The position numbers were made by a program, and so were the translations under genes. Positions 1-5,933 of a stretch of 12,553 nucleotides of DNA are shown here, piece by piece (positions within the stretch are counted from its first letter, which is position 1; each line of letters starts with the position of its first letter). The DNA is from Chloroflexota bacterium (GTDB lineage Bacteria; Chloroflexota; Anaerolineae; Aggregatilineales; UBA3940): contig JAADYZ010000027.1 in the NCBI GenBank assembly GCA_010092775.1, positions 1-12,553 of the forward strand, in the 5' to 3' direction. The notes under the pieces were generated by a model. It saw nothing but the letters and a program-made list of their open reading frames with translations, was not told the DNA's origin and searched no databases.

Positions 1-254
1 CTGTAGGCGAAGACCACCTGCTGTACCTTGTGCTCGGCGATCAGCTTTTCGAGGTCCTTCTCCTCATGGATCGGAATGCCGTCCGGGTAGAGGGACCCAG
101 CGAGTTCCATCGGATACAGGCGACCCTCGATTCCGGGGATTTGCGTCGCCGTGAACGCCACGACCTTGTATAGCTCGTTATCGCGGTAGACCGTGTTGAA
201 GTTGTGGAAGTCGCGTCCGGCGGCTCCCATGATCAAGACATTAATGGGTGACAT
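1..254 (-). CDS. Cyclic 2,3-diphosphoglycerate synthetase-like / GTPase family protein (N-terminal part)
   Basis: Only the first 84 residues are inside the window; the gene runs off the left edge. The N-terminus contains IMGAAGRDFHNFN (about residues 8-20), followed by a stretch around FTATQIPGI and later LYPDGIPI. From memory these are hallmarks of the family annotated as cyclic 2,3-diphosphoglycerate synthetase or 'GTPase', a nucleotide-binding protein with a Rossmann-like start. In archaea, members cyclise 2,3-bisphosphoglycerate using ATP. In bacteria the role is poorly defined, so I assign only the family. The ATG at 254 is supported by a strong AAGGAG site at 264-269, nine bases upstream. 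It lies 51 bp downstream of tatC on the same strand and could be the last gene of that operon or a separately processed message. Confidence 0.8.
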   Translation of the reverse strand, partial: MSPINVLIMGAAGRDFHNFNTVYRDNELYKVVAFTATQIPGIEGRLYPMELAGSLYPDGIPIHEEKDLEKLIAEHKVQQVVFAY

Positions 255-273
255 TGTGGTGAACTCCTTGAGA

Positions 274-290
274 GGGGTGGCAGACACCCC
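274..290 (-). other. Small hairpin between tatC and the CPGS-like gene
   Basis: A perfect six-base inverted repeat (GGGGTG / CACCCC) with a five-base loop lies between the tatC stop and the AAGGAG site of the next gene. No T-run follows on the minus strand, so it does not look like a strong intrinsic terminator. It may be an RNA-processing or stabilising hairpin, or a weak attenuator set just before the ribosome site. Confidence 0.4.
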
Positions 291-305
291 TGCGATTCAA
301 ACGCC

Positions 306-1196
306 TTAGCTCTCGGCAGCCGCTCTTCCGCGGCGCGCAAGCGCAGCCATCCCAATGCTAAGGACGTAAAGCACACACAGTGGAAGGACAACCAACGCCA
401 TATTCAGCGGATCGGGCGTTGGGGTAACAATTGCCGCAAAGACGGTTAGACCGACTACCGCAATACGCCAGTTTTCGGCCAACATCTTGGCGTTGATGAT
501 ACCAAGGCGCGACAGCGCGAAGGAGATGAGTGGCATCTCAAAACTCAAGCCTACCGCCAGCAAAACCGCCGTGACAAAGCGCACGAAGTCATCCAGAGTA
601 GGAGTAGCTTGTACACTGCCAAAGTTGATCAGGAAGGGCAGCGCAACAGGCAGCATCACGATATAGGCAAAGGTGACACCGGTGATGAATAGGGCGACCG
701 CAAACGGGAAGAGCAGATAGAATACCCGCCGCTCAGTCTGCTTCAGCCCGGCTCCGATGAAGACCCACAACTGGGCGACGATGTAGGGGAAGGCCAGGAT
801 AACCCCCAACACGATCGCGATCCGAAAGTAGACGCGGAAGGGCTCCGTTACCCCGATTGCGATCAGGCTGTCCAAACCGCCGTCAATCTGCGCCGCAAGC
901 GCGCGCAGCACCGGGTCGGCGATCAACCAGCCAGCGACTATTCCAACCCCTAGGGCGATCACCGCGTAAATGATCCGGTTGCGCAGTTCAACCAGATGCG
1001 GCATAAGCGATGCCGGATTATCGAGAATGGCACCCATGTTGCCGATGTCGTCGGCTTCCTCCTCACCGCGCAGTGCGCCACGATTGCGGATCAAGACAAT
1101 CAGGGCGGTGGCTGTGCTGATGATAAGTCCGCTCACCAGGACGCCAATTTCGGGTGAGATAGGCAATGTGGGCAGGGCGGCGAGAAACTCGAGCAT
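306..1196 (-). CDS. tatC: Sec-independent protein translocase subunit TatC
   Basis: TatC is the integral-membrane receptor of the twin-arginine translocase, which recognises RR signal peptides and exports folded proteins. Family signatures seen in this 296-residue protein are HLVELRNR (67-74), TEPF (117-120, with the conserved Glu), FPYIVAQLWVF (136-146), ERR (155-157), FE at 219-220 and TPTPDP (258-263). Six hydrophobic segments follow residue 74. It is odd that about 65 residues precede the usual TatC start, including an extra hydrophobic helix near residues 17-36 and an acidic linker. The start at 1196 is nevertheless favoured, because the ATG abuts the tatB-like stop codon with no gap and has a GAGGA site in the end of that gene. 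A shorter start at the Met of residue 54 would leave a gap of about 160 bp. It is translationally coupled to the upstream tatB-like gene. Confidence 0.95.
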   Translation of the reverse strand: MLEFLAALPTLPISPEIGVLVSGLIISTATALIVLIRNRGALRGEEEADDIGNMGAILDNPASLMPHLVELRNRIIYAVIALGVGIVAGWLIADPVLRALAAQIDGGLDSLIAIGVTEPFRVYFRIAIVLGVILAFPYIVAQLWVFIGAGLKQTERRVFYLLFPFAVALFITGVTFAYIVMLPVALPFLINFGSVQATPTLDDFVRFVTAVLLAVGLSFEMPLISFALSRLGIINAKMLAENWRIAVVGLTVFAAIVTPTPDPLNMALVVLPLCVLYVLSIGMAALARRGRAAAES

Positions 1197-1715
1197 CTAA
1201 TCCTCGTCGAGATCGACGTCGGGGGAGTCTGGGGTAGGCGGTGGGTCGCGACGTTCCGGCTTCGGTGCGACAGGCGTGTCGCTGCGGATTCCCCAGGGAT
1301 CAGCAATGAGGTCGCTCTTGGCCTGCGCATCCGTTTTGGGTTTTTCGGCTCGGCCCGCTGCCCCACGCGGTTGGGCACGCTCTTCAACCCTTCGCGTGCG
1401 GTTCTTCAGATCAGCGTTTGTCTGCCGCACTTCACCGCGAAAGGTGCGCGTTTCCTCGTCCAGTTCGCTCAGGGTTTGTTGGAGTTCGGCCTGAGTCTCT
1501 TCTAGCTCGGCCATGCGCACCAATGTGGTGGGTAGGTCTCGCACGGATTGCGCCACCTGAGTAAAGTCGCCCCATAAGTCGGATCGGATGACGGTGCGCA
1601 TGAAACGCCCAACCTTCAGCGCCACATCTCTTGACCGTTCCGGCCCAATCAGGACAAAGCTCACCAGGGCCAGGATAATGAGTTCAGGAAGCCCAACCCC
1701 GCAAATGGTATCCAC
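1197..1715 (-). CDS. tatB: TatA/TatB-family translocase subunit (TatB-like)
   Basis: This is a 172-residue member of the TatA/B/Hcf106 family. A short N-terminal membrane helix (about 8-23) begins GLPELIIL, with the conserved membrane Glu at 11, and is followed by GPER (24-27) and an amphipathic helix through about residue 45. The GPER hinge instead of the FG motif of TatA, plus the long tail, favour TatB. Residues about 60-120 look like a coiled coil rich in E, Q, L and R. The last 50 are proline- and acid-rich and probably disordered. The start codon is GTG at 1715; the mature-like N-terminus (TM helix within ten residues) supports it, though the ribosome site (GGAAGA) is distant. It directly precedes tatC, consistent with a TatBC receptor unit. 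No separate TatA is in the window, so the protein may serve both roles or TatA lies elsewhere. Confidence 0.88.
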   Translation of the reverse strand: MDTICGVGLPELIILALVSFVLIGPERSRDVALKVGRFMRTVIRSDLWGDFTQVAQSVRDLPTTLVRMAELEETQAELQQTLSELDEETRTFRGEVRQTNADLKNRTRRVEERAQPRGAAGRAEKPKTDAQAKSDLIADPWGIRSDTPVAPKPERRDPPPTPDSPDVDLDED

Positions 1716-1720
1716 AGTGG

Positions 1721-2230
1721 CTATTCATCTTCCCATTCTTCATCATCATCCAGAGAATCGTCATCGGCGCTGCCGACGTTGGGGACGATCTGTTGGATGA
1801 TGTCGTTTTCGTGGTCGGCCAACGTAGACAACACACCGTTGATGAACTTGGCCGTACTGGTACTGCCGTAGCGCTTGGCCAACTCGACGGCCTCGTTGAT
1901 GGCTATTTGCAGCGAGGTGTTCGGCATGCCACCGATCTCATAGATTGCAATGCGCAAGATGTTCCGATCAACGATCCCCATTTGGTCAAGCGGCCAATCT
2001 GGCGCGTACCTCGTCAATATGCTGTTGATCACATCCCAGTTGCGTGTTACGCCGTAGGTCAGTTTACGCACGAACGAGACGTCAGAGCGATACTTCAGCG
2101 GACGATCCTCCAGACGCGCATCGAGGGCATCGGCCATTGGGTGAGCCGTCGCGTCTACCTCATACAAGACCTGCAAGGCCAAACCTCTGGCCTTCCGACG
2201 TGCGCGATTAAGAGCTTGAGGATTCCGCAT
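1721..2230 (-). CDS. nusB: Transcription antitermination factor NusB
   Basis: NusB pairs with NusE/S10 and binds boxA RNA in rRNA leaders to keep RNA polymerase processive. The 169-residue protein is all-helical in character. It carries the N-terminal RRKARGLALQVLYE (11-24), the central MGIVDRNILRIAIYE (84-98), and the diagnostic INEAVELAKRYGS (111-123) and KFINGVL (128-134). A strongly acidic tail (about 155-169, mostly D and E) extends beyond the usual NusB end and is probably disordered. It sits 10 bp downstream of an Asp23-family gene and 5 bp upstream of the tatB-like gene, so it is clearly part of the fabG-led operon. The Asp23-nusB pair matches yqhY-nusB of Bacillus. Confidence 0.96.
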   Translation of the reverse strand: MRNPQALNRARRKARGLALQVLYEVDATAHPMADALDARLEDRPLKYRSDVSFVRKLTYGVTRNWDVINSILTRYAPDWPLDQMGIVDRNILRIAIYEIGGMPNTSLQIAINEAVELAKRYGSTSTAKFINGVLSTLADHENDIIQQIVPNVGSADDDSLDDDEEWEDE

Positions 2231-2240
2231 CGTGTCGAGC

Positions 2241-2615
2241 TTAACTTGAACTCTCTCCGTCGCTCATGTCCACATCTTCGATGTGCACATTCACGCGGTT
2301 GACTTTCATTCCGACCAGGTCTTGGATGGAGCGGGTTACGGCGGACTGCACTTCGTGGCTAACGTCACGCATATTGGCGCCGTGCGCAACTACAAGATAC
2401 ATATCCAGCGAGACGGACTTGCCTTCGATGTCCAGAATAATCCCTGATCCGACCGTGTTGCGCGTCAGCAGTCGACTTACATCGACCGGGACAGCGCCCA
2501 TTCGCACGACGCCCCCGATATCCGTGGCGGCGGCTTTGGCGATAGTAATCAACACGCTGGGTGCGATTGTGATCGTGTCTTGCGGTTTCATAGCTGCTTC
2601 GTCTTTCTTGACCAT
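2241..2615 (-). CDS. Asp23/Gls24 family envelope-stress protein (YqhY-like)
   Basis: This 124-residue protein belongs to the Asp23/Gls24 family (PF03780). It shows the typical ITIAPSVLITIAKAAATDIGG start, GSGIILDIEGKSVSLDMYLVV beta region (split here by residues 57-77) and a final helix ending VNRVNVHIEDVDM. The family has no known enzyme activity; members attach to the membrane or scaffold envelope processes. In Bacillus, YqhY is encoded next to accBC and nusB and influences acetyl-CoA carboxylase. Here it lies between fabG and nusB, so a link to fatty-acid synthesis is a reasonable inference. The ATG overlaps the fabG stop (TAATG), which implies translational coupling. A Met at residue 9 is a possible alternative start. 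A second Asp23 paralogue is at 11602-11991. Confidence 0.92.
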   Translation of the reverse strand: MVKKDEAAMKPQDTITIAPSVLITIAKAAATDIGGVVRMGAVPVDVSRLLTRNTVGSGIILDIEGKSVSLDMYLVVAHGANMRDVSHEVQSAVTRSIQDLVGMKVNRVNVHIEDVDMSDGESSS

Positions 2616-3364
2616 TAGGCCATCACCATGCCGCCATCAACAGACAAAACCTGCCCGGTGATGTAACCGGCCCGTTCAGAGGCCAGGAAAGCCACCGCAT
2701 AGGCAACCTCTTGTGCATCACCCCAGCGTCCCAAAGGGATCGCGGCCAGCGATAGGTCCTTCAGGTCCTCTGTCAAGTCTTCAGTCATATCCGTGGAGAT
2801 GAAGCCCGGCGCGATCACGTTAACCGTAATGCCGCGCGTCGCTGCTTCCCGCGCCAAGGCGCGGCTAAATCCGATCATACCGGCCTTGCTCGCGCTGTAG
2901 TTCGTCTGACCGGCGTTACCCGCAATACCGGATACCGATGAAATGTTGATAATCCGCCCGTAGCGCTTGCGCATCATTGGTTTGAACACGGCTTTGCAGG
3001 TGTTGAAGACACTCTTGAGGTTCGTCTCGATGACGGTATCCCAATCGTCTTCACCTAAGCGCAGGATCAGATTGTCTCTGGCAATGCCTGCGTTATTCAC
3101 CAGGATGTCCAACTGACCGTGCTGCTCAATCGTCTGGGCAACCAGGTCGCCAGCGGCTTCAAACTGGCTGACATCAGCCCCAATTGCGTTGGCTTTGCCA
3201 CCAGCTCCTATAATCTCGTCCACCACTGCGGACGCGGCGTCTTGATTGCTGCGATAGTTCACAACAACGGTCGCACCTTGTGCCGCCAGTTCGACCGCTA
3301 TAGCGCGTCCTATCCCGCGTGACGCACCGGTAATCAGCGCAACACGTCCCTCTAAACTTTGCAT
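2615..3364 (-). CDS. fabG: 3-oxoacyl-[acyl-carrier-protein] reductase FabG
   Basis: FabG is the NADPH-dependent reductase of type II fatty-acid synthesis, converting 3-ketoacyl-ACP to 3-hydroxyacyl-ACP in the cytosol. This 249-residue classical short-chain dehydrogenase has TGASRGIG (12-19) for cofactor binding, NNAG (90-93), the structural Asn at 115, and the catalytic Ser143, Tyr156 and Lys160 in ISSVSG and YSASK, with the spacing of E. coli FabG. The C-terminal YITGQVLSVDGG is typical. Length is normal. The start at 3364 has a nearby AGGA site. It is the first gene after a promoter at 3434-3462 and overlaps the Asp23 gene downstream by one base. Position near fabD supports FabG over another SDR enzyme. 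No acpP, fabF or fabH is adjacent. Confidence 0.95.
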   Translation of the reverse strand: MQSLEGRVALITGASRGIGRAIAVELAAQGATVVVNYRSNQDAASAVVDEIIGAGGKANAIGADVSQFEAAGDLVAQTIEQHGQLDILVNNAGIARDNLILRLGEDDWDTVIETNLKSVFNTCKAVFKPMMRKRYGRIINISSVSGIAGNAGQTNYSASKAGMIGFSRALAREAATRGITVNVIAPGFISTDMTEDLTEDLKDLSLAAIPLGRWGDAQEVAYAVAFLASERAGYITGQVLSVDGGMVMA

Positions 3365-3390
3365 GTCATCCTAGCCATGGTCATAAGTGG

Positions 3391-3413
3391 ATCAGCGACT
3401 GAGTGACGCTGAT
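3391..3413. repeat. Inverted repeat in the fabG leader
   Basis: Perfect seven-base arms ATCAGCG and CGCTGAT are separated by nine bases. The repeat lies between the predicted fabG transcription start and the fabG ATG. It could be a leader RNA hairpin or a protein-binding site. No T-run follows, so it is not a terminator. Confidence 0.5.
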
Positions 3414-3435
3414 TGCAGTCCATAATCCCTGCAAT
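3412..3435. promoter_or_regulatory. Operator-like inverted repeat overlapping the fabG promoter start
   Basis: Perfect seven-base arms ATTGCAG and CTGCAAT are separated by ten bases. The repeat touches the -10 element (3434-3439) and covers the predicted transcription start, a typical place for a repressor site. It shares two bases with the neighbouring repeat at 3391-3413. A lipid-responsive regulator in the manner of FapR would fit the context, but this is inference and the sequence is not the known FapR box. Confidence 0.45.
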
Positions 3436-3462
3436 TCTACCATTGCCCCTCGCTGGCATCAA
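3434..3462 (-). promoter_or_regulatory. Predicted sigma70-type promoter of fabG-asp23-nusB-tatBC
   Basis: On the minus strand TTGATG (3462-3457) is followed 17 bases later by TAGAAT (3439-3434), close to consensus with ideal spacing. The predicted start is near 3427, giving a leader of about 62 bases. The -35 box overlaps the TGA stop codon of the upstream DUF4870-like gene. This 94-bp gap is the longest gap inside the fab segment other than the rpmF-fabD gap, which also supports an internal promoter. Confidence 0.65.
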
Positions 3463-3953
3463 ACCGAGCCGGGCTGAGAGCGCTCACTGTTGCGCAAGAC
3501 GTTCTCGATTCCCTGCCCGATCAGTGGCAGTTTAGTGTGGGTTCCGCCCAAAGCTCGCATCCCCAGGTAGATGCGAATGCCGTAGTAGAACAGATAGTAA
3601 CCACCGAGGCAGGCGAGAGCCGAAAGCGGCAGGGCGAGGTCAGTTAAGCGATCTGGATTGGCGGTTAAGTCCTCAAGACCAGCAAGCGGGATTGCCACTA
3701 AGAAGGCGATCGGCGCTGACAAAAACAGGTTCAACACGCCGATCAACAGGGCCTGCACACTGTGGAAGCGCAGGAAGCGAGACTCTCTCCCTCCCCACAG
3801 GAGGATGCCGATTGGCACGAGGATTGGAAACGCAATGAGTGGCACCAGATAAGCCAGGCCGGTCGCCCTGCGATGCTCTTTGATCGGGGTCTCTACCCAT
3901 TCTTTCGAGCCATACAGCCGATCGACCTCATCAATGCTGTCTGTCACAGCCAT
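3459..3953 (-). CDS. DUF4870/Tic20-like small membrane protein
   Basis: A 164-residue membrane protein with three or four hydrophobic segments (about 31-53, 69-95 and 107-130). The motif FLRFHSVQAL (60-69) after the first segment is characteristic of the DUF4870/Tic20-like family. The N-terminal 30 residues are hydrophilic and probably cytoplasmic; the C-terminus is a short polar tail. The bacterial family has no established biochemical role; Tic20 is part of the chloroplast inner-envelope import machinery. Its ATG overlaps the fabD stop (TAATG), so it is translated with fabD, and its stop lies inside the -35 box of the fabG promoter. Being wedged between two fatty-acid synthesis genes hints at a membrane-linked function, but this is not proven. 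Confidence 0.8.
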   Translation of the reverse strand: MAVTDSIDEVDRLYGSKEWVETPIKEHRRATGLAYLVPLIAFPILVPIGILLWGGRESRFLRFHSVQALLIGVLNLFLSAPIAFLVAIPLAGLEDLTANPDRLTDLALPLSALACLGGYYLFYYGIRIYLGMRALGGTHTKLPLIGQGIENVLRNSERSQPGSV

Positions 3954-4912
3954 TACTCCATCGCCGCAGGGGGCAGCTTCTCAACGTCAGTTGGCATATC
4001 TACGACAAAGCGCTCCGTATTGCGCTCAATGCGTTTGATCAACCCAGTCAGAACGCCGCCACTGCCTAACTCCACAAAGGTCGTGACCCCGGCCTGGAGC
4101 ATCGTGCGGACGCTCTCTGTCCAGCGGACGCGCCCAATGAGCTGCTCGCTCAATTCCGCTCGGATGCTGGCCTCGTCGCTGAGCGGCGTGGCTGTTGTAT
4201 TGCCGACGATCGGTATACGGGGTGGGTGAAACGGAGCGGCGTTGAGCGCTTGCTTGAAGTCTTCTGCGGCAGAGGCCATTAGCGGCGAGTGTGGGGCTGT
4301 GCTGACCGCTAGCCGGATGGTCTTTCTGGCCCCGCTTGCTTCAGCCTGTTTCATCGCGACTTGCAAGGCATCAATATGGCCTGAGATAACGACCTGGCCA
4401 GGGCAATTGTCGTTGGCCACCACAACCGGCTCTCCAACAGCCTCTTGAGCCTGGCTGCACGCCACCTCGACTTGAGGCACAGTCAAACCCAAGATCGCCG
4501 CCATACCACCTTTACCACCCAAATCCGCGTCGCGCATCAATTCGCCACGCCGCCGGACCAATTTCAATCCATCCGGAAAGGAGATGGCCCCTGCAGCCGT
4601 CAAAGCCGTAAACTCGCCCAGGCTGTGTCCGGCCATAAAGGCAGGCTTGAAGTCGGTCTGCCATGATTCGTAAAGCGCCCTGAGCGCTGCAATCCCAGCC
4701 ACATAGAGCGCAGGTTGAGCATTCGCAGTATCGGTGAGCTGCTCTTCAGGTCCTTCAAATGCCAAGCGCGATAGCTCAAACCCGAGGATGTTGTCCGCCT
4801 CCTCGAAGGTTTGGCGAGCCACATGGTAGCGAGCGGCCAGGGCTGAGGCCATCCCGACAAACTGCGCCCCTTGACCAGGAAAGACAAAGGCGGTTTGCTT
4901 AGCGTGAAGCAT
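3953..4912 (-). CDS. fabD: Malonyl-CoA-[acyl-carrier-protein] transacylase FabD
   Basis: FabD transfers malonyl groups from CoA to ACP, supplying the extender unit for type II fatty-acid synthesis. The 319-residue protein has FPGQGAQ (11-17) at the oxyanion-side loop, the nucleophile elbow GHSLGEF with catalytic Ser97, VRRRGELM (119-126) with the malonate-binding Arg, and the catalytic His208 in PHSPLM. The C-terminal ELGSGGVLTGLIKRI is typical. Length is normal for the family. The ATG at 4912 has only a weak ribosome site. It lies downstream of a strong terminator after rpmF, and I see no convincing promoter in the 50 bases between, so read-through from rpmF or an atypical promoter may drive it. 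It is coupled to the DUF4870-like gene downstream. Confidence 0.96.
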   Translation of the reverse strand: MLHAKQTAFVFPGQGAQFVGMASALAARYHVARQTFEEADNILGFELSRLAFEGPEEQLTDTANAQPALYVAGIAALRALYESWQTDFKPAFMAGHSLGEFTALTAAGAISFPDGLKLVRRRGELMRDADLGGKGGMAAILGLTVPQVEVACSQAQEAVGEPVVVANDNCPGQVVISGHIDALQVAMKQAEASGARKTIRLAVSTAPHSPLMASAAEDFKQALNAAPFHPPRIPIVGNTTATPLSDEASIRAELSEQLIGRVRWTESVRTMLQAGVTTFVELGSGGVLTGLIKRIERNTERFVVDMPTDVEKLPPAAME

Positions 4913-4962
4913 GATCGACTCGCTTGTTGTAGAGGAAGGGGGACCAGGTTTGGGCTCACAAG

Positions 4963-4995
4963 AAAAAAGCCGCGATTCCAGATGGGAAACACGGC
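4963..4995 (-). terminator. Rho-independent terminator downstream of rpmF
   Basis: Read on the minus strand, arms at 4995-4985 (GCCGTGTTTCC) and 4979-4969 (GGAATCGCGGC) form an 11-position stem with one T-T mismatch and one G-T pair around the loop CATCT. Six T's and then CTT follow immediately. This is a textbook intrinsic terminator placed 24 bases after the rpmF stop. Confidence 0.85.
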
Positions 4996-5018
4996 CCTTT
5001 CAGTCAAGCCACTGATCG

Positions 5019-5204
5019 CTAAATCTCTTCGACCTCGATGATCTCACGACCCGCGTAGGTGCCACAGGCCGGGCAAACGACATGCGGGCGTTTCTTCTCG
5101 CCACAATTATCACACACAACCAGCCGCAGGGGCTTCAGTTGATGGTGTTGGCGACGGCGATCACGGCGGCCTTTTGATGGTTTGCGTTTTGGAAGCGCGC
5201 CCAT
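5019..5204 (-). CDS. rpmF: 50S ribosomal protein L32
   Basis: A 61-residue L32 of the zinc-binding (C+) type. It begins MGALPKRKPSKGRRDRRR, the normal basic start that contacts 23S rRNA, and carries a zinc ribbon with Cys31, Cys34, Cys44 and Cys47 (CDNC and CPAC). Length is typical. The ATG at 5204 has an ideal AAGGAG site at 5213-5218, eight bases upstream. It has its own consensus promoter and leader hairpin, and a terminator directly after it. In many bacteria DUF177/YceD precedes rpmF; that gene is absent here. Linkage to fab genes (rpmF-plsX-fabH-fabD in E. coli) is conserved in reduced form. Confidence 0.97.
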   Translation of the reverse strand: MGALPKRKPSKGRRDRRRQHHQLKPLRLVVCDNCGEKKRPHVVCPACGTYAGREIIEVEEI

Positions 5205-5244
5205 GATGCGATCTCCTTAACGAGAGTCTCAATGATGAATTCAA

Positions 5245-5266
5245 ATCACCCTATACAAAGGGTGAT
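5245..5266 (-). promoter_or_regulatory. Leader hairpin upstream of rpmF
   Basis: Perfect eight-base arms (ATCACCCT / AGGGTGAT) enclose a six-base loop. The hairpin lies about 12-33 bases after the predicted transcription start and 26 bases before the Shine-Dalgarno site. No T-run follows, so it is not a terminator. It could stabilise the message or be a binding site for translational autoregulation; either is inference. Confidence 0.55.
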
Positions 5267-5283
5267 CTCAAACGCGAACTGTG

Positions 5284-5311
5284 ATTATAGCGACTGCCGA
5301 CGCCCTGTCAA
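5284..5311 (-). promoter_or_regulatory. Consensus sigma70-type promoter of rpmF
   Basis: On the minus strand TTGACA (5311-5306) and TATAAT (5289-5284) are both exact consensus hexamers, separated by 16 bases. The predicted start is near 5277. It begins 12 bases beyond the stop codon of the upstream coiled-coil gene, so it decouples rpmF from that operon and should be strong. Confidence 0.9.
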
Positions 5312-5323
5312 GCGGCCTGCTCT

Positions 5324-5881
5324 TTAGCCGCGCCGCGTCGAAATACGCTCGATCTCAGCCGGTTCGCTCAGGGTAGATGGCGTATCAATGTCAGACGGCG
5401 CCGCATGCTGTTGCGCCTGCTGCGGTGCGCGCGCATTCGCTTCAGCCTGGACATGTGAGATGCCATTGCGGACCACACCAAGTGTGCGGTTCAGCGCATC
5501 TTCCAGGTCGCTCAGCACATCCATCACGTACTGATCGGCATCCTGCCGGATCTGGTCGGCTTCTCGACGGCTTTGTTCAATGATGCTGGCTGCGCGGGCC
5601 TGGGCCGCCTGGGTAATGCTGTCGCGCTGGATGAGCGTTTCGGACTTTTCGCGGGCCAACTCGCGGATCCGTGCCGCTTCCTCATTGGCCTGCGCAATGA
5701 CCCGATCGCGCTCGCGCAGAACGCGTTTTGCCTTCTCGATCTCTTCTGGAATCGAGATGCGCATCTGGTCAATAATCTCCAGCGCCCGTTGCTCGTCGAT
5801 CAATGTGGTGGTGGTAAAGGGCACGTGCCGACCTGCGGTGAGCAGTTCTTCCAGCCGATCCACCAAATGCTGAATATCCAA
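5324..5881 (-). CDS. SepIVA-like (DivIVA-type) coiled-coil septation protein
   Basis: A 185-residue soluble protein dominated by a charged coiled coil (about 46-135) with an A/Q/P/S-rich, probably disordered tail (about 145-185). Two blocks resemble the mycobacterial septum factor SepIVA as I remember it. The first is residues 17-62 (GRHVPFT, then EIIDQMRISIP and AKRVLRERD). The second is residues 107-140 (EADQIR, DADQYV, LEDALNRTLGVV). It is shorter than SepIVA, which has a longer central coil. Some genomes label such proteins 'ATPase' or F0 subunit b-like because of the coil; no membrane helix is present, so that is unlikely. The start is TTG at 5881, backed by a very strong GGAGG-AGGG site. 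It sits between coaD and rpmF, as sepIVA-like genes do in actinobacteria. A role in division or elongation is inference. Confidence 0.75.
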   Translation of the reverse strand: MDIQHLVDRLEELLTAGRHVPFTTTTLIDEQRALEIIDQMRISIPEEIEKAKRVLRERDRVIAQANEEAARIRELAREKSETLIQRDSITQAAQARAASIIEQSRREADQIRQDADQYVMDVLSDLEDALNRTLGVVRNGISHVQAEANARAPQQAQQHAAPSDIDTPSTLSEPAEIERISTRRG

Positions 5882-5886
5882 GACAA

Positions 5887-5895
5887 CCCTCCTCC
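5887..5895 (-). promoter_or_regulatory. Strong ribosome binding site for a TTG start
   Basis: The minus strand reads GGAGGAGGG five bases before the TTG at 5881. This near-perfect Shine-Dalgarno sequence decides the TTG start of the SepIVA-like gene; no ATG is suitably placed. Confidence 0.75.
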
Positions 5896-5914
5896 AAGGC
5901 AGACGGAGTCTTAC

Positions 5915-5933
5915 GACGGCCTAACGAGCCGTC
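5915..5933 (-). other. Intercistronic hairpin at the coaD stop
   Basis: Six-base arms GACGGC and GCCGTC with a seven-base loop lie in the 51-bp gap after coaD, with one arm entering the coaD stop codon. No T-run follows. It may protect or separate the upstream and downstream parts of the message. Confidence 0.4.

Noticed and set aside
274..290. Hairpin after tatC as an intrinsic terminator
   Set aside because: The stem has only six pairs and no T-run follows on the minus strand; kept as a hairpin only.
1793..2302. Plus-strand open frame of 169 codons opposite nusB and asp23
   Set aside because: It crosses the boundary of two certain minus-strand genes and shows no family features.
3762..4229. 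Plus-strand open frame of 155 codons opposite fabD and the DUF4870-like gene
   Set aside because: It spans the overlap of two coupled genes and has no motif; treated as a shadow.
5324..5881. Reading the coiled-coil protein as ATP synthase F0 subunit b
   Set aside because: There is no N-terminal membrane helix and no other ATP synthase gene nearby; the coiled coil alone causes the resemblance.
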